From: Bombella dulcis
Lineage (GTDB): Bacteria > Pseudomonadota > Alphaproteobacteria > Acetobacterales > Acetobacteraceae
Assembly (NCBI RefSeq): GCF_026385505.1
Contig: NZ_JANIDV010000003.1
Coordinates: 1 to 64,000 of the forward strand
Direction: 5' to 3'
Length of the DNA stretch: 64,000 nucleotides
Numbering within the stretch: position 1 is the first letter of the stretch; each line of letters starts with the position of its first letter. Below are positions 8,773 through 17,592 of this stretch, one piece after another. The notes below the pieces were generated by a model, which was not told the DNA's origin, ran no database searches, and saw nothing but the letters and a program-made list of their open reading frames with translations. The position numbers and the translations under genes were made by a program.

Positions 8773-9749
8773 AGATACGGCCTTCCTGACGCCAGATACT
8801 CCTGAATGTAACGGCTGATCCCTTCCTCCAGCGGCGTGAAAGGTGCCGTATAGCCTGCTTCGTGCAGGGCACTCATGTCAGCCTGTGTAAAAGACTGATA
8901 CTGTCCCTTCAGGCTCTCCGGCATCGGCACATACTCGATCTCTGCCGGACAGCTCGCTGCGGCGCAGACAGCCCGTGCCAGAGATTCATAAGTCCGGGCC
9001 TGCCCCGTCCCACAGTTGAACAGGCCACTGACAGAGGGATGATCCAGCAGCCAGAGCAGGACATTCACAACATCCCCCACCCAGATGAAATCACGCTTCT
9101 GCTGGCCATCAGCAACGTCAGGCCGGTCCGACTGGAACAGACGCACGGGGCTGCCCGTCATCAGCTCATCATATTTCACCTTGATGACCGAGATCATCCG
9201 GCCCTTGTGATATTCATTGGGGCCATAGACATTGAAGAATTTCAGGCCTGCCCACTGGGGCGGGGCCGGTTCTCCCGCCTCCACCGTCCGTTTCACCCAG
9301 AGATCAAAAGCCTGCTTGGACCAGCCGTAGAGATTGAGCGGCTGGAGATCATCAATGCTGCCCAGCCCGTCCACGAACAGCTCCGGCCTGTCCGCTGCCC
9401 CATAGGTGGCGGCGGACGACGCATAGAGGAACGGCACTTCATGTTCCGCACACCACCGCCAGAGCTGCTGGGACAGAGTGACATTGCTCTGCCAGACCAG
9501 ATCACCGTCCCGGGCCGTCGTCTCACTGATGGCCCCCATATGGATGACGGCGTCCACCCCCCTGGCCGTCTCCAGAAACGCTGAAAGCTCATCGGGCGGC
9601 ACGATGAGATGGGACGGATGGGTGGCAAGATTGCGCCACTTCCCCTGATCGTGAAGATAATCCACAATGACTGTCCGCCGCCCCTGCCGGAACAGGGCCT
9701 GCTGTACACATGAACCAATAAATCCGGCTCCGCCGGTGACGATAATCAT
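8769..9749 (-). CDS. rfaD: ADP-L-glycero-D-manno-heptose 6-epimerase
   Basis: About 326 residues. SDR epimerase that makes the heptose precursor of the lipopolysaccharide inner core. The N-terminal motif is TGGAGFIGS, the YxxxK motif is in LYGWSKQAFD, and NVYGPNEYHKGRM is a characteristic heptose epimerase segment. I start at the ATG at 9747-9749 (MIIVTGG), which gives the normal family N-terminus; the longer frame back to 9875 would add an unlikely Cys-rich leader. First gene of the rfaD-lgt-pgeF operon. Confidence 0.92.
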   Translation of the reverse strand: MIIVTGGAGFIGSCVQQALFRQGRRTVIVDYLHDQGKWRNLATHPSHLIVPPDELSAFLETARGVDAVIHMGAISETTARDGDLVWQSNVTLSQQLWRWCAEHEVPFLYASSAATYGAADRPELFVDGLGSIDDLQPLNLYGWSKQAFDLWVKRTVEAGEPAPPQWAGLKFFNVYGPNEYHKGRMISVIKVKYDELMTGSPVRLFQSDRPDVADGQQKRDFIWVGDVVNVLLWLLDHPSVSGLFNCGTGQARTYESLARAVCAAASCPAEIEYVPMPESLKGQYQSFTQADMSALHEAGYTAPFTPLEEGISRYIQEYLASGRPYL

Positions 9750-9901
9750 TCTTCCTGTATAGTCTGGCAGAAAGCAGCTTCCAACAGGAAGAACGCAGGA
9801 ACGGGGGACAACTGGTTGACAGACCCGCTCCCCGTTCTGAAAGAGTCGGAACGGAAAAAACATGTCCGTTCTCAATGCCGAATGTTCAGGAGTGTGTAAT
9901 C

Positions 9902-10189
9902 ATGGCCTTTCGCCCCCGTTTCCTTGATGATCTGACCGGCCTTGCCGGGACGGCCTTCTCTGCCGCATCCGGCCTGCGAGAGGAGGTCCATACACTCATC
10001 CGCAGCCAGATCAGTGAAGTTCTCTTCTCCCTCAATCTCGTCCGCCGGGATGAGTTCGATGCCGTGCAGGAGATGGCCAGCCGTGCCCGGCAGGAACAGG
10101 AACAGACCGAACAGCGCATCAAGGCCCTGGAAGCCCGGGTAGATGAACTGGAACAGACACTGACCGCCCCAACACCCTCACAGCACTGA
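9902..10189 (+). CDS. UbiK-family accessory factor (BMFP domain)
   Basis: 95 residues. An amphipathic N-terminal part (FLDDLTGLAGTAFSAASGLREEV) is followed by a coiled-coil tail rich in Glu/Arg/Gln, the BMFP/UbiK pattern. UbiK helps the ubiquinone biosynthesis complex, and related proteins have membrane-fusogenic activity. The start is set by AGGAG upstream of the ATG at 9902. A COQ9-family gene lies two genes downstream, which fits a quinone connection. Confidence 0.8.
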   Translation: MAFRPRFLDDLTGLAGTAFSAASGLREEVHTLIRSQISEVLFSLNLVRRDEFDAVQEMASRARQEQEQTEQRIKALEARVDELEQTLTAPTPSQH

Positions 10190-10219
10190 CCTTCCCCAGA
10201 AACACGGAGACCCTGAATC

Positions 10220-11032
10220 ATGACAGCTCCCACTCTTCTTCTTGTTGGCTGCGGCAAAATGGGCGGTGCCCTCATGCGGGGCTGGGTCAGCAGCCCGAAC
10301 CCGCCACGCATCTTCATTCTGGACCGGAAACTCCAGGACGCCCCGGCTGGCAGCACCATCTTCCGCACGCCTGAAGAAATTACCGATGACGTCACACCGG
10401 ACATCATCATTCTGGCCGTCAAACCGGCTGGTGCCGAAGCCATGCTGAAAGCCCTGAGACAGGTTCTGGGCGCACGGATGGACAAGGCCGCCCTGCTTTC
10501 TGTCATGGCGGGCAAGAGCTGCGAAAAACTGGCCGAATGGTGTGGCCGGGCCGACATGCCCATCATCCGCACCATGCCCAACACGCCCTCCAGCGTGGGC
10601 GCAGGCAGCACGGGGCTTTATGCCTCCCCGCATGTCAGCCGGAAACAGAAGGAACTGGCCATCCGCCTGATGGAACAGGTCGGTGCCGTTGTCCCTGTCC
10701 CGCATGAGGAAGACCTGCGGTCCGTCATTGCCATTGCCGGTTCTGCTCCAGCCTATGTTTTCCTTCTCGCCGAGCTTCTGGAGAAAACGGGACAGGAGCT
10801 GGGACTTGAAAAACAGGCTGCCCGCACGCTGGTCCGCAGCATGATCTACGGCGTTGGCAAGATGCTGCATGAACTGCCGGACGAAGCCGAAACCCTGCGG
10901 AAGAACGTCACCAGCCCCAATGGCACGACTGCCGCTGCCCTGAATGTCTTCATGGCAGAAGAAAACTGGCCCCGTCTGGTCCCGCTGGCCGCTGAAGCCG
11001 CCATCAGGCGTTCCCGTGAGCTTGATGACTGA
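10220..11032 (+). CDS. proC: Pyrroline-5-carboxylate reductase
   Basis: 270 residues. NAD(P)H-dependent last step of proline synthesis. The N-terminal nucleotide site is VGCGKMGGAL; AVKPAG, MPNTPSSVGAGSTGL and the C-terminal signature with TSPNGTTAAAL are typical of ProC. It lies 30 bases after the UbiK-like gene on the same strand. Confidence 0.96.
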   Translation: MTAPTLLLVGCGKMGGALMRGWVSSPNPPRIFILDRKLQDAPAGSTIFRTPEEITDDVTPDIIILAVKPAGAEAMLKALRQVLGARMDKAALLSVMAGKSCEKLAEWCGRADMPIIRTMPNTPSSVGAGSTGLYASPHVSRKQKELAIRLMEQVGAVVPVPHEEDLRSVIAIAGSAPAYVFLLAELLEKTGQELGLEKQAARTLVRSMIYGVGKMLHELPDEAETLRKNVTSPNGTTAAALNVFMAEENWPRLVPLAAEAAIRRSRELDD

Positions 11033-11119
11033 GAACTGATGCAGGCAGCTGCACTGGAAACAGGCACCTGCCTGCACCATCTCAGCGGTACCGCACGGAC
11101 AGGGACGGAAACAACCATC

Positions 11120-11785
11120 ATGAACGCTGACCATCACGACCCGTTTTTCGACAGAACCATGATCGAGGCCACCCTCCAGCTCGCCCGGGACCAGGGCTGG
11201 CACAGGGTATCCCTCGTTGATGCTTCACGTGAAGCAGGGCTGCCGCTCCAGCAGGTCCGACAGCGTTTCCCGTTCAAGTCCATGATCCTGCTGCGGCTGA
11301 GCCGCCAGATTGATGATGCCACCCTCTGTAGCGCAAGCTATGGCACGACCGTCCGTGAACGGCTGTTCGACCTGCTCATGCGGCGTTTTGATGCCATGCA
11401 GGATTACCGCCCCGGTATCTGCGCCATGATGCAGGCTCTCCCCCGTGACCCGGCACTGGCCGCTTTCCTCGCCGGAACGACCATGGAAAGCCTGCGCTGG
11501 ATCGCTGATTCAGCAGCACTGGACCGTCACGGTCTTGGTGGCATGGTACGGCTCAACGCCCTTCTGGCCGTCTGGTCCAGAACACTCGTCAGCTGGGAAA
11601 AGGACATTACGCCCGATCTGGCAGACACCATGCAGACACTGGACAAGGCCCTGGCCCGTGCCGAACGGATGGGACTGCTGAAAGAATCCACCCTTCCCGA
11701 ACCGTCCGAACCTACCCCGGATGAAGGGGGACTGCCCGACCATGTTGTTCCCGAAGACAGCGAAAATGAAAACAGGCTGTCCTGA
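11120..11785 (+). CDS. COQ9 family protein
   Basis: About 221 residues. The N-terminal third looks like a TetR-type helical domain (LQLARDQGWHRVSLVDASREAGL, then QVRQRFPFKSMILLRLS). The rest matches bacterial COQ9: RRFDAMQDYRPGICAMMQALPRDP and a C-terminal Trp-rich helix with WSRTLVSWEKDITPDLADTM. COQ9 binds lipid and supports the ubiquinone hydroxylation step. The start at 11120 is chosen over an in-frame ATG at 11039 that would add an unconserved leader. It ends in an acidic Glu/Pro-rich tail. Confidence 0.85.
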   Translation: MNADHHDPFFDRTMIEATLQLARDQGWHRVSLVDASREAGLPLQQVRQRFPFKSMILLRLSRQIDDATLCSASYGTTVRERLFDLLMRRFDAMQDYRPGICAMMQALPRDPALAAFLAGTTMESLRWIADSAALDRHGLGGMVRLNALLAVWSRTLVSWEKDITPDLADTMQTLDKALARAERMGLLKESTLPEPSEPTPDEGGLPDHVVPEDSENENRLS

Positions 11786-11856
11786 AGTCCCCGTATAAAA
11801 AATACTGGCCCTCTCTTTACCCTTTTCATAGTTCGGGATAAGAAGAGGGCCTGTGT

Positions 11857-11931
11857 TGGGGCGTAGCCAAGCGGTAAGGCAGCGGATTTTGATTCCGCCA
11901 TGCGGAGGTTCGAATCCTCCCGCCCCAGCCA
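11857..11931 (+). tRNA. tRNA-Gln (anticodon TTG)
   Basis: Full cloverleaf. The acceptor TGGGGCG (11857-11863) pairs with CGCCCCA (11921-11927), G is the discriminator and CCA is encoded. The anticodon stem GCGGA/TCCGC encloses TTTTGAT, giving anticodon TTG. The T arm is GGAGG-TTCGAAT-CCTCC. The weak first pair T1-A72 and discriminator G73 are glutamine tRNA features. Confidence 0.97.
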
Positions 11932-11958
11932 GAAAAATTCCCTAGAAAATTGCCGTAA

Positions 11959-11991
11959 TAAAAAACGCCGCCCCGACTAGGAAACGGCGTT
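11959..11991 (-). terminator. Rho-independent terminator of the 12047-12901 gene
   Basis: A 7-bp stem (AACGCCG at 11964-11970 with CGGCGTT at 11985-11991). Read on the minus strand it is followed directly by a run of T. It lies about 55 bases past the stop of the minus-strand gene. Confidence 0.75.
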
Positions 11992-12046
11992 CTATCCACA
12001 CTGTAGTATTAAGGTGTTTCCCGCCCCATGAAGGAGCGGGTGACCA

Positions 12047-12901
12047 TCAGAACTTCTGGAAGTCCTTGGGCTGGAGGTGCTCCTGGTTAAGGAAGGTGAT
12101 CTGGCCCTGATTGTTCGGCAGGTCGATCGTGGTGTTCCCACCCTTGACGGTCTGATGCTCGAGCATCTGACCGATCTGCTCGTCAGTTGCCTTGAGGCCA
12201 ACCTTGTTGCCCGCAGCCTTGCCGAAGTCAGTGATCGTGTAATGACCACCCTGGTTGTTGAGGAACTGGAACAGGTTGGGTGCACCACTACCACCACTCA
12301 AGGTTGCACCAGCGTCACCACCACCATTGATCGTGTTATGTACGGTAATCGTGTCAGAGGCCGTACCACCCTTGATGGTGTCCCCAACCCCGGCAAATGC
12401 CTGAAGGGACTGATGGGACTTGGAGGCATCAAACAGGATATGATCCGGATTCTGCGCCGTGCTCTGGTGGTCCGTCGTGAACACGCTCTTCCCGCCCACA
12501 CCCGGACGAGTATAGTGGTAGACACTGTTCGGCGTACCGTAGATGGTCGCATTGTTCCCGACAGAGCGGGTGTTGGACCCCACGCCACCGAGGAAGCTCA
12601 GCGTCCCGCCGAGGGAAAGCTGGTTCGTGTTGTTGCCGGCGGCAGAAATGGTGTCCTGCCCCCCCAGAACCGTCGCCTGCGAACCAGTAATCGGTGTCTC
12701 ATCTGCCATACGAACTTGGATTGATCCGTTACTCGAATCAGATGGAGAGCTAACCCGCCCCCCTGCCACTCCAGAGCCTGAAGCAGCCACCATAGATGCA
12801 AAAGACGTCGAAAACAGCGAATTCAGATCCTCGGCTCCCTGAGTGGGGACGCTGACGGGATACTGATGCTGCTGCCCTCCAGAAACAGTTACGATAGCCA
12901 A
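12047..12901 (-). CDS. Unknown Gly/Asn/Thr/Ser-rich beta-repeat-like protein
   Basis: 284 residues that I cannot assign to a family. It has no signal peptide or membrane segment. Composition is dominated by Gly, Asn, Thr and Ser, with irregular beta-rich units such as LGGQDTISAAGN, GNNATIYGTPN and GDTIKGGTASDTITV. These resemble the beta-roll or beta-helix of type I-secreted proteins and adhesins, but true GGxGxD calcium motifs are not seen. The C-terminal part (HYTITDFGKAAGNKVGL, then ITFLNQEHLQPKDFQKF) looks like the end region of such proteins. It stands alone with its own terminator. Secretion is an inference. Confidence 0.6.
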   Translation of the reverse strand: MAIVTVSGGQQHQYPVSVPTQGAEDLNSLFSTSFASMVAASGSGVAGGRVSSPSDSSNGSIQVRMADETPITGSQATVLGGQDTISAAGNNTNQLSLGGTLSFLGGVGSNTRSVGNNATIYGTPNSVYHYTRPGVGGKSVFTTDHQSTAQNPDHILFDASKSHQSLQAFAGVGDTIKGGTASDTITVHNTINGGGDAGATLSGGSGAPNLFQFLNNQGGHYTITDFGKAAGNKVGLKATDEQIGQMLEHQTVKGGNTTIDLPNNQGQITFLNQEHLQPKDFQKF

Positions 12902-13222
12902 GAGACTTCACCTTAAAATACAGCGTTAATCACACTCGACCAAACAGGCAAAACAGTCACCCTCCTCTACAGAAGGGCTTCCATCTCCTTTAATTTCTAT
13001 TCAAAAGCACGAAAGCCATCAGCTTCCCCACTCCTTTAGGTCGAAACCGGCACACATCCACGATAACCTCGAAAGCCGTCGCAGACAAAACCCAACAAGA
13101 GTCAGCAGAACCTACATAACTCTCGTCATAGATGTAACTAATAGTTTTCAGAATCACAACAAATTTATAATTTTTCTTCTAAATGCAGAAACTTAGGCAA
13201 CGCACCCCTCCGAAAAATTTTT
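12902..13222. other. Intergenic region with no gene seen
   Basis: About 320 A/T-rich bases between nadE (its 3' end) and the start of the repeat-like protein gene, both on the minus strand. It must contain the promoter of the latter. No RNA gene, clean terminator hairpin or convincing frame was found. Confidence 0.6.
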
Positions 13223-15274
13223 CTAAAGCTGGTAAGAGTTGATAAATAAGGACCCCAGCCTGTCCAGTGCGGCAAGCCAGAGCGTGGCCGTCCCGTCAGA
13301 CGGTGCCCGCCAGTCTCCACGAGGAGACAGACTTCCGCCCGCCACCACTTTCGGTCCGTTGGGCATGGCCGAACGCTTGAACTGACTGGTAGCAAAGAAA
13401 CGCCTCATGAACAGGCGCATCCAGTGAATGATGGCAGGCAGATCATAGGCAACCCTGTCCTGCTCCGGGTAATTCAGGGGCCAACTCCCAGTCCCAGCAT
13501 CCCGCCATGCATGAAACTGAAGAAAAGCTATCTTTTCAGGGGCGAATCCATGACGCAGGACATAATAGAGCGTGAAATCCTGCAAGGAATAAGGACCGAT
13601 CACCTGCTGGGTACTCTGTACCCCCTGCCCCTGATCAGGCACCAGCTCCGGTGAAATCTCCGCTGCAACGATCTTCTCAAGAACAAGGCGGACACTGGCC
13701 GAGAAACTGTCATCATGTCCCGCGGCCCAGCGGATGACATGCTGGATCAATGTCTTGGGCAGACCGGCATTCACATTATAATGGGCCATCTGGTCCCCGA
13801 CACCATAGGTACACCAGCCCAGGGCCAGCTCGGACATGTCCCCCGTGCCGATCACCAGCCCCTGATGATGGTTGGCCAGACGGAACAGAAAGTCCGTCCG
13901 CAGACCTGCCTGCACATTCTCGAATGTCACGTCATAGACCGGTTCGCCACGCCCGTAAGGATGGTCGATGGCTGCCAGCATGGCCTGTGCCGTGGGCCGG
14001 ATGTCCAGCTCCCCGGCACTGACGCCCAGACTTTCCATCAGGCCATGCGCCATGCCAAGGGACTCGCCTCCTGTCGCAAAGCCCGGCATCGCCCTGGCCA
14101 GAACACGGCTCCGCTCCCACCCCAGACAGTCTGCCGCCTTGACGGCCACCAGAAGAGCCAGCGCACTGTCCAGGCCGCCCGACACGCCAATGATCATGGT
14201 TCTGGCATGAGCGGCCCTCAGCCTCTGGCACAGGGCCTGAACCTGAATGTTCCAGGCTTCCCGGCAGTCCTGCTCACAGAGTTCAGGGCGGGCCGGAACG
14301 AAGGGGAAGCGGGGCACATCCCGCATCAGCCCCCAGTCTTTCATCTCCGGCTCCAGCGCAAGGCGGATCCGCCGGAACCGGTCTCCACCGGATGGCGTGA
14401 AATAACCGCTCTGGAGTCGCTCCTGCCGCAGACGGTCAAGGTCGACATCCGCCATGATCATGGCTCCCTGTCGAGCAAAACGGTCTGAACTGGCCAGACA
14501 GTCTCCGGCTTCATACAGCAGAAGCTGTCCATCCCAGGACAGGTCCGTCGTGGATTCCCCTTCACTGGCCGCCGCATAGAGATAGGCACTGACAGTCCGC
14601 ATGGACTGCGCCCTGCAGAGCAGGGCACGATGCTCTGCCCGCCCGACCGTCACGGGCGACGCCGAAAGGTTGGCCAGCACGGTGGCCCCAGCCAGGGCCA
14701 GCGCACCGCTCGGCGGCTGCGGCACCCAGAGGTCTTCACAGATTTCCACACCCAGCGTCAGGCCGGGAACGTCCTCCACTTCAAACAGCAGGTCCGTACC
14801 GAAGGGCACCGCCTGCCCACCCAACATGATGGTCCCTGAACAGCCCTGACCACTGGTGAAATGCCGGGGTTCGTAGAACTCCCGATAACGGGGCAGCATC
14901 GTCTTGGGCACGATGCCCAGAACCCGGCCCCGATGAAAAACCGCCGCACAATTATAGAGGCTGTCCCCCCAGCGCACCGGCAGCCCGACAATGCCGACCG
15001 TCATCAGATCAGCCGTCTGCGCCACCAGGGCCAGCAGGGCCTCCTGCGCCCCCTCCAGCACCACCTGCTGGAAAAACAGGTCCTCCAGCGTATAGCCTGT
15101 CAGACCGAGTTCCGGAAACACGGCAACTGCAACACCCTGCGCATGACACTGCTCCAGCCACTCCCGCACGATTGCCGCATTTTCATGCGGTTCAGCCAGT
15201 GTGATGGGTGTCGTGCAGGCCGCAACACGGGCAAAACCCTGCCGATACAGACACAGGAACTCAGACAGGGACAC
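13223..15274 (-). CDS. nadE: Glutamine-dependent NAD+ synthase
   Basis: 683 residues, two domains. The N-terminal nitrilase-type glutaminase has the Glu (FPELGLTGYTLEDLF), Lys (VPKTMLPRYREFYEPR) and Cys (VEICEDLWVPQPPSG) triad. The C-terminal synthetase has the ATP loop GVSGGLDSALAL and the TGDMSELALGWCTYGVGD segment. It amidates deamido-NAD using ammonia channelled from glutamine, completing the pathway served by nadD at 4.0 kb. Confidence 0.97.
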   Translation of the reverse strand: MSLSEFLCLYRQGFARVAACTTPITLAEPHENAAIVREWLEQCHAQGVAVAVFPELGLTGYTLEDLFFQQVVLEGAQEALLALVAQTADLMTVGIVGLPVRWGDSLYNCAAVFHRGRVLGIVPKTMLPRYREFYEPRHFTSGQGCSGTIMLGGQAVPFGTDLLFEVEDVPGLTLGVEICEDLWVPQPPSGALALAGATVLANLSASPVTVGRAEHRALLCRAQSMRTVSAYLYAAASEGESTTDLSWDGQLLLYEAGDCLASSDRFARQGAMIMADVDLDRLRQERLQSGYFTPSGGDRFRRIRLALEPEMKDWGLMRDVPRFPFVPARPELCEQDCREAWNIQVQALCQRLRAAHARTMIIGVSGGLDSALALLVAVKAADCLGWERSRVLARAMPGFATGGESLGMAHGLMESLGVSAGELDIRPTAQAMLAAIDHPYGRGEPVYDVTFENVQAGLRTDFLFRLANHHQGLVIGTGDMSELALGWCTYGVGDQMAHYNVNAGLPKTLIQHVIRWAAGHDDSFSASVRLVLEKIVAAEISPELVPDQGQGVQSTQQVIGPYSLQDFTLYYVLRHGFAPEKIAFLQFHAWRDAGTGSWPLNYPEQDRVAYDLPAIIHWMRLFMRRFFATSQFKRSAMPNGPKVVAGGSLSPRGDWRAPSDGTATLWLAALDRLGSLFINSYQL

Positions 15275-15326
15275 GACGGCCTCCTTTTCCTCGAATCATC
15301 GTCACACCCACCAGCATGGAAACGGC

Positions 15327-15860
15327 CTAGGCCTTCACCCCGTTCCTGCGCACGAAGCGGAACAGCCTGCGTGTCTCCATGACTGCCAGACAGAAAATCA
15401 GGACGGCATAGAGCGCAGACAGGCTCGTCATCGAAAGGGGCAGGCCAAAAGGATAATCCGGCAGGTCACAGGGTTTTGCCGGACGGGACGGCAGATGGGC
15501 CATCCAGTCCGTAAAGCCATGCCCTTCCACAAGAGCGGCATGACACTCAGCGGCAGGGCTGGGCCACAGGCCCTGCTCCACACCCACATGCATGACCCCC
15601 AGACCAATGCTGACCAACAGGCAGGCCAGACCGGCCACGGCTGCCCAGCGGGCATAGCGGGGCGACAGGACCAGAGCCAGGACACCAATCCCCAGCAGAA
15701 CCCGCCACGGCCCCCGCTCCCACAGGCACAGTTCACACGGAACCATATGAAGAAGCGTCTCCGCTCCAAATACGACCAGGAACACCAGCAGGGCAGACAG
15801 GATGAACAGCCCGCCAATCCGCCAGACAGCCCGGATCTGCCGCTTGTCGGTAAACAGCAT
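15327..15860 (-). CDS. dsbB: Disulfide bond formation protein B
   Basis: 177 residues with four or five hydrophobic segments. The redox pair Cys42-x-x-Cys45 (PCELC) lies after the first membrane segment, and a second periplasmic pair is Cys106 and Cys131. This is the DsbB layout for passing electrons from DsbA to quinone. No dsbA is beside it. It lies about 50 bases from the 3' side of the nadE start. Confidence 0.85.
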   Translation of the reverse strand: MLFTDKRQIRAVWRIGGLFILSALLVFLVVFGAETLLHMVPCELCLWERGPWRVLLGIGVLALVLSPRYARWAAVAGLACLLVSIGLGVMHVGVEQGLWPSPAAECHAALVEGHGFTDWMAHLPSRPAKPCDLPDYPFGLPLSMTSLSALYAVLIFCLAVMETRRLFRFVRRNGVKA

Positions 15861-15895
15861 TCACCTTCTCCTCTTCAATCCTCATCCACCCTGTT

Positions 15896-16549
15896 TCAGT
15901 GCAGGACGGTTGCCCCCTGCTGTGGCTGCGGTGCAGGCAATGGTGATGCCGGAGGCAGCAGGGACGTCGGTCCGGATGAACCGGCTCCCTGTCCTGCATT
16001 GCCCGATGCCCCGGGTGCCAGCATCACCGGCCCATGCTCTTCATCCGCCTCAACATGCGGTGCCATGATGGCGGGCAGTTTGGGCGGCACCGGAGCGGGC
16101 AGCGGACCGGCCATCGGCTCGACCTTATCCCCATCACAGGAAACAGGCTGCACATCATGCAGGGCACCTGCATAGGCTCCCAGAGCCGGATCATCCGTGA
16201 ACATCCAGCCTTCAAACGGCGGGCTGCCGGAATCCTGATTTTCTTCAATCTTCAGCAAAACCGCCGTCTGGGCGGGGAGGCCATCAGGCCTCTGAAGGCA
16301 CCGCTCCAGCTGGAGGGACAGGGGGCCATAAGTCACAGCCTCCCCGACATGCAGCGGCACAAGCTCCACATGAGAATCCAGCCGCCGCATGATCCGCAGC
16401 ACGGCACCATTCCGCCCCTGCCATGTATTGGCCGGATAGGTCGCCGGAGGGGCCACCCCCCTGACACCCTCAGCATGGAGGGAAGCCGTCATGCCCCCCA
16501 CAAGCCCCGCCAGACAGGGCAGGGCCAGAAAGACCTTCCTGATCCTCAT
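15896..16549 (-). CDS. DUF2155 domain-containing exported protein
   Basis: About 217 residues. A signal peptide (MRIRKVFLALPC to about SLHAEG) is followed by the DUF2155 domain: RIMRRLDSHVELVPLHVGEAVTYGPL, a Cys-containing LERCLQRPDG and FEGWMFTDDPALGA with a late VQPVSC. A Pro-rich tail follows. The start ATG overlaps the stop of the upstream gene as ATGA, which decides it. Role unknown; in alphaproteobacteria the family often sits beside an mlaD gene, as here. Confidence 0.85.
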   Translation of the reverse strand: MRIRKVFLALPCLAGLVGGMTASLHAEGVRGVAPPATYPANTWQGRNGAVLRIMRRLDSHVELVPLHVGEAVTYGPLSLQLERCLQRPDGLPAQTAVLLKIEENQDSGSPPFEGWMFTDDPALGAYAGALHDVQPVSCDGDKVEPMAGPLPAPVPPKLPAIMAPHVEADEEHGPVMLAPGASGNAGQGAGSSGPTSLLPPASPLPAPQPQQGATVLH

Positions 16550-16794
16550 TCCGCATCTCCCTTTTCGGCTGGCCCTCTGCCTCCGGCATCTGCCAGTACG
16601 TCCCCCAGAAGCCACTCCATGCGCTGACGGAGACAGTCCGGCCCCACATCCATGAGCAGGGCATCAGCACAGGCCTCCTGCATCACCTGCCGCAGCTCCG
16701 CTTCATTGTCCCGCAGAACCCGCAGCTTGCCCGTGCAGCTTATCGGCTGACCGTCCCGGTCCAGCCAGTCCTGCGCCTCAGGAGGCCGGGTCAC
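16546..16794 (-). CDS. Small conserved-looking protein of unknown function
   Basis: 82 residues, acidic and probably helical (LRDNEAELRQVMQEACADALLM, then CLRQRMEWLLGDVLADA), with two Cys. No signal peptide or membrane segment. It overlaps both the mlaD-like gene and the DUF2155 gene by 4 bases, so translation of the three is coupled and it is likely real. I do not recognise the family. Confidence 0.65.
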   Translation of the reverse strand: MTRPPEAQDWLDRDGQPISCTGKLRVLRDNEAELRQVMQEACADALLMDVGPDCLRQRMEWLLGDVLADAGGRGPAEKGDAE

Positions 16795-17366
16795 TGTCCT
16801 GCCGGCCCCCCGCCCGGTGGCGGTTCTGCCACGGAAGAGGGCGGAGCAGACGCATCAGCCTGCGGAGCCGCCTTTTTCTGAAGCGTGTCCGTGACGGAAA
16901 AAATGAATTTGCTCAGCAGCTGCTCAAGGCTGATGGCCCCCTGCGTCTCGCTGATGGTTCCGCCGGATTTAAGCAGGGCCGTATCCCCCCCTGGTGTCAG
17001 GGCCACATATTTGCCCCCCAGCAGGGAATCCGACGTGATGACCGCTCCACTGTCCACAGGCAGCTGAATGTCCGGAGAAACGGAAAAAACGATATTGGCC
17101 TGAAAGTTATGCGGGTCCACCTGCATGCTCTGCACATGCCCGACCGTCACGCCCGCCAGACGGACATCAGACCCCACGCTCAGCCCGTCAATATGCCCGA
17201 AAGATGCATGAAGCGGGTACCCCTGATCCTGCGGATGCTGCCGCCCGACAAGAGCCAGCACGATCAGTACGGCCAGCACGGCCGCCGTCACCAGCCCGAC
17301 CAGCAGTTCCATCCGGTCCCGTCCGGCCCGTCCTGCTGCGATATTCCCGGCATTGTCCGAAGCCAT
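16791..17366 (-). CDS. mlaD: MlaD-like outer-membrane lipid asymmetry protein (MCE domain)
   Basis: About 191 residues: one N-terminal membrane anchor (LLVGLVTAAVLAVLIVLALVG) and one MCE domain (GHIDGLSVGSDVRLAGVTVGHVQSM, LPVDSGAVITSDSLLGGKYVALTPGGD). A Pro/Ala-rich tail follows. MlaD forms a periplasmic hexamer on the MlaFEDB complex that moves phospholipid. The start at 17366 has AAGGA well placed; an in-frame ATG at 17399 is possible. The matching mlaE/mlaF genes are not adjacent here; a separate MCE operon is at 24.4 kb. Confidence 0.88.
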   Translation of the reverse strand: MASDNAGNIAAGRAGRDRMELLVGLVTAAVLAVLIVLALVGRQHPQDQGYPLHASFGHIDGLSVGSDVRLAGVTVGHVQSMQVDPHNFQANIVFSVSPDIQLPVDSGAVITSDSLLGGKYVALTPGGDTALLKSGGTISETQGAISLEQLLSKFIFSVTDTLQKKAAPQADASAPPSSVAEPPPGGGPAGQ

Positions 17367-17592
17367 GAACGCATCCTTCTCACGCTGTTGACCCACCATG
17401 CAGTCACGTCCCTAACGCTCTAGCGGACTCCGCCCTTCACGTCCAACCTCCTGCACGACAACCGCCACTTTTTCTTCTGTCCTGTCAGCAGGGCAGTTAT
17501 CCCCCATATCCCCATTCTTTCGCCTGTTTATGCCCGTTATCCCCCCCTGATGACGGTTCCATAGCCTTCCCTTCAGTACTAGACTCGACATC

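Noticed and set aside
11221-11236. TGCTTCACGTGAAGCA, a perfect palindrome close to parS
   Set aside because: It differs at two symmetric positions and lies inside the COQ9-family coding frame (Ala-Ser-Arg-Glu-Ala), so coding constraint explains it as well.
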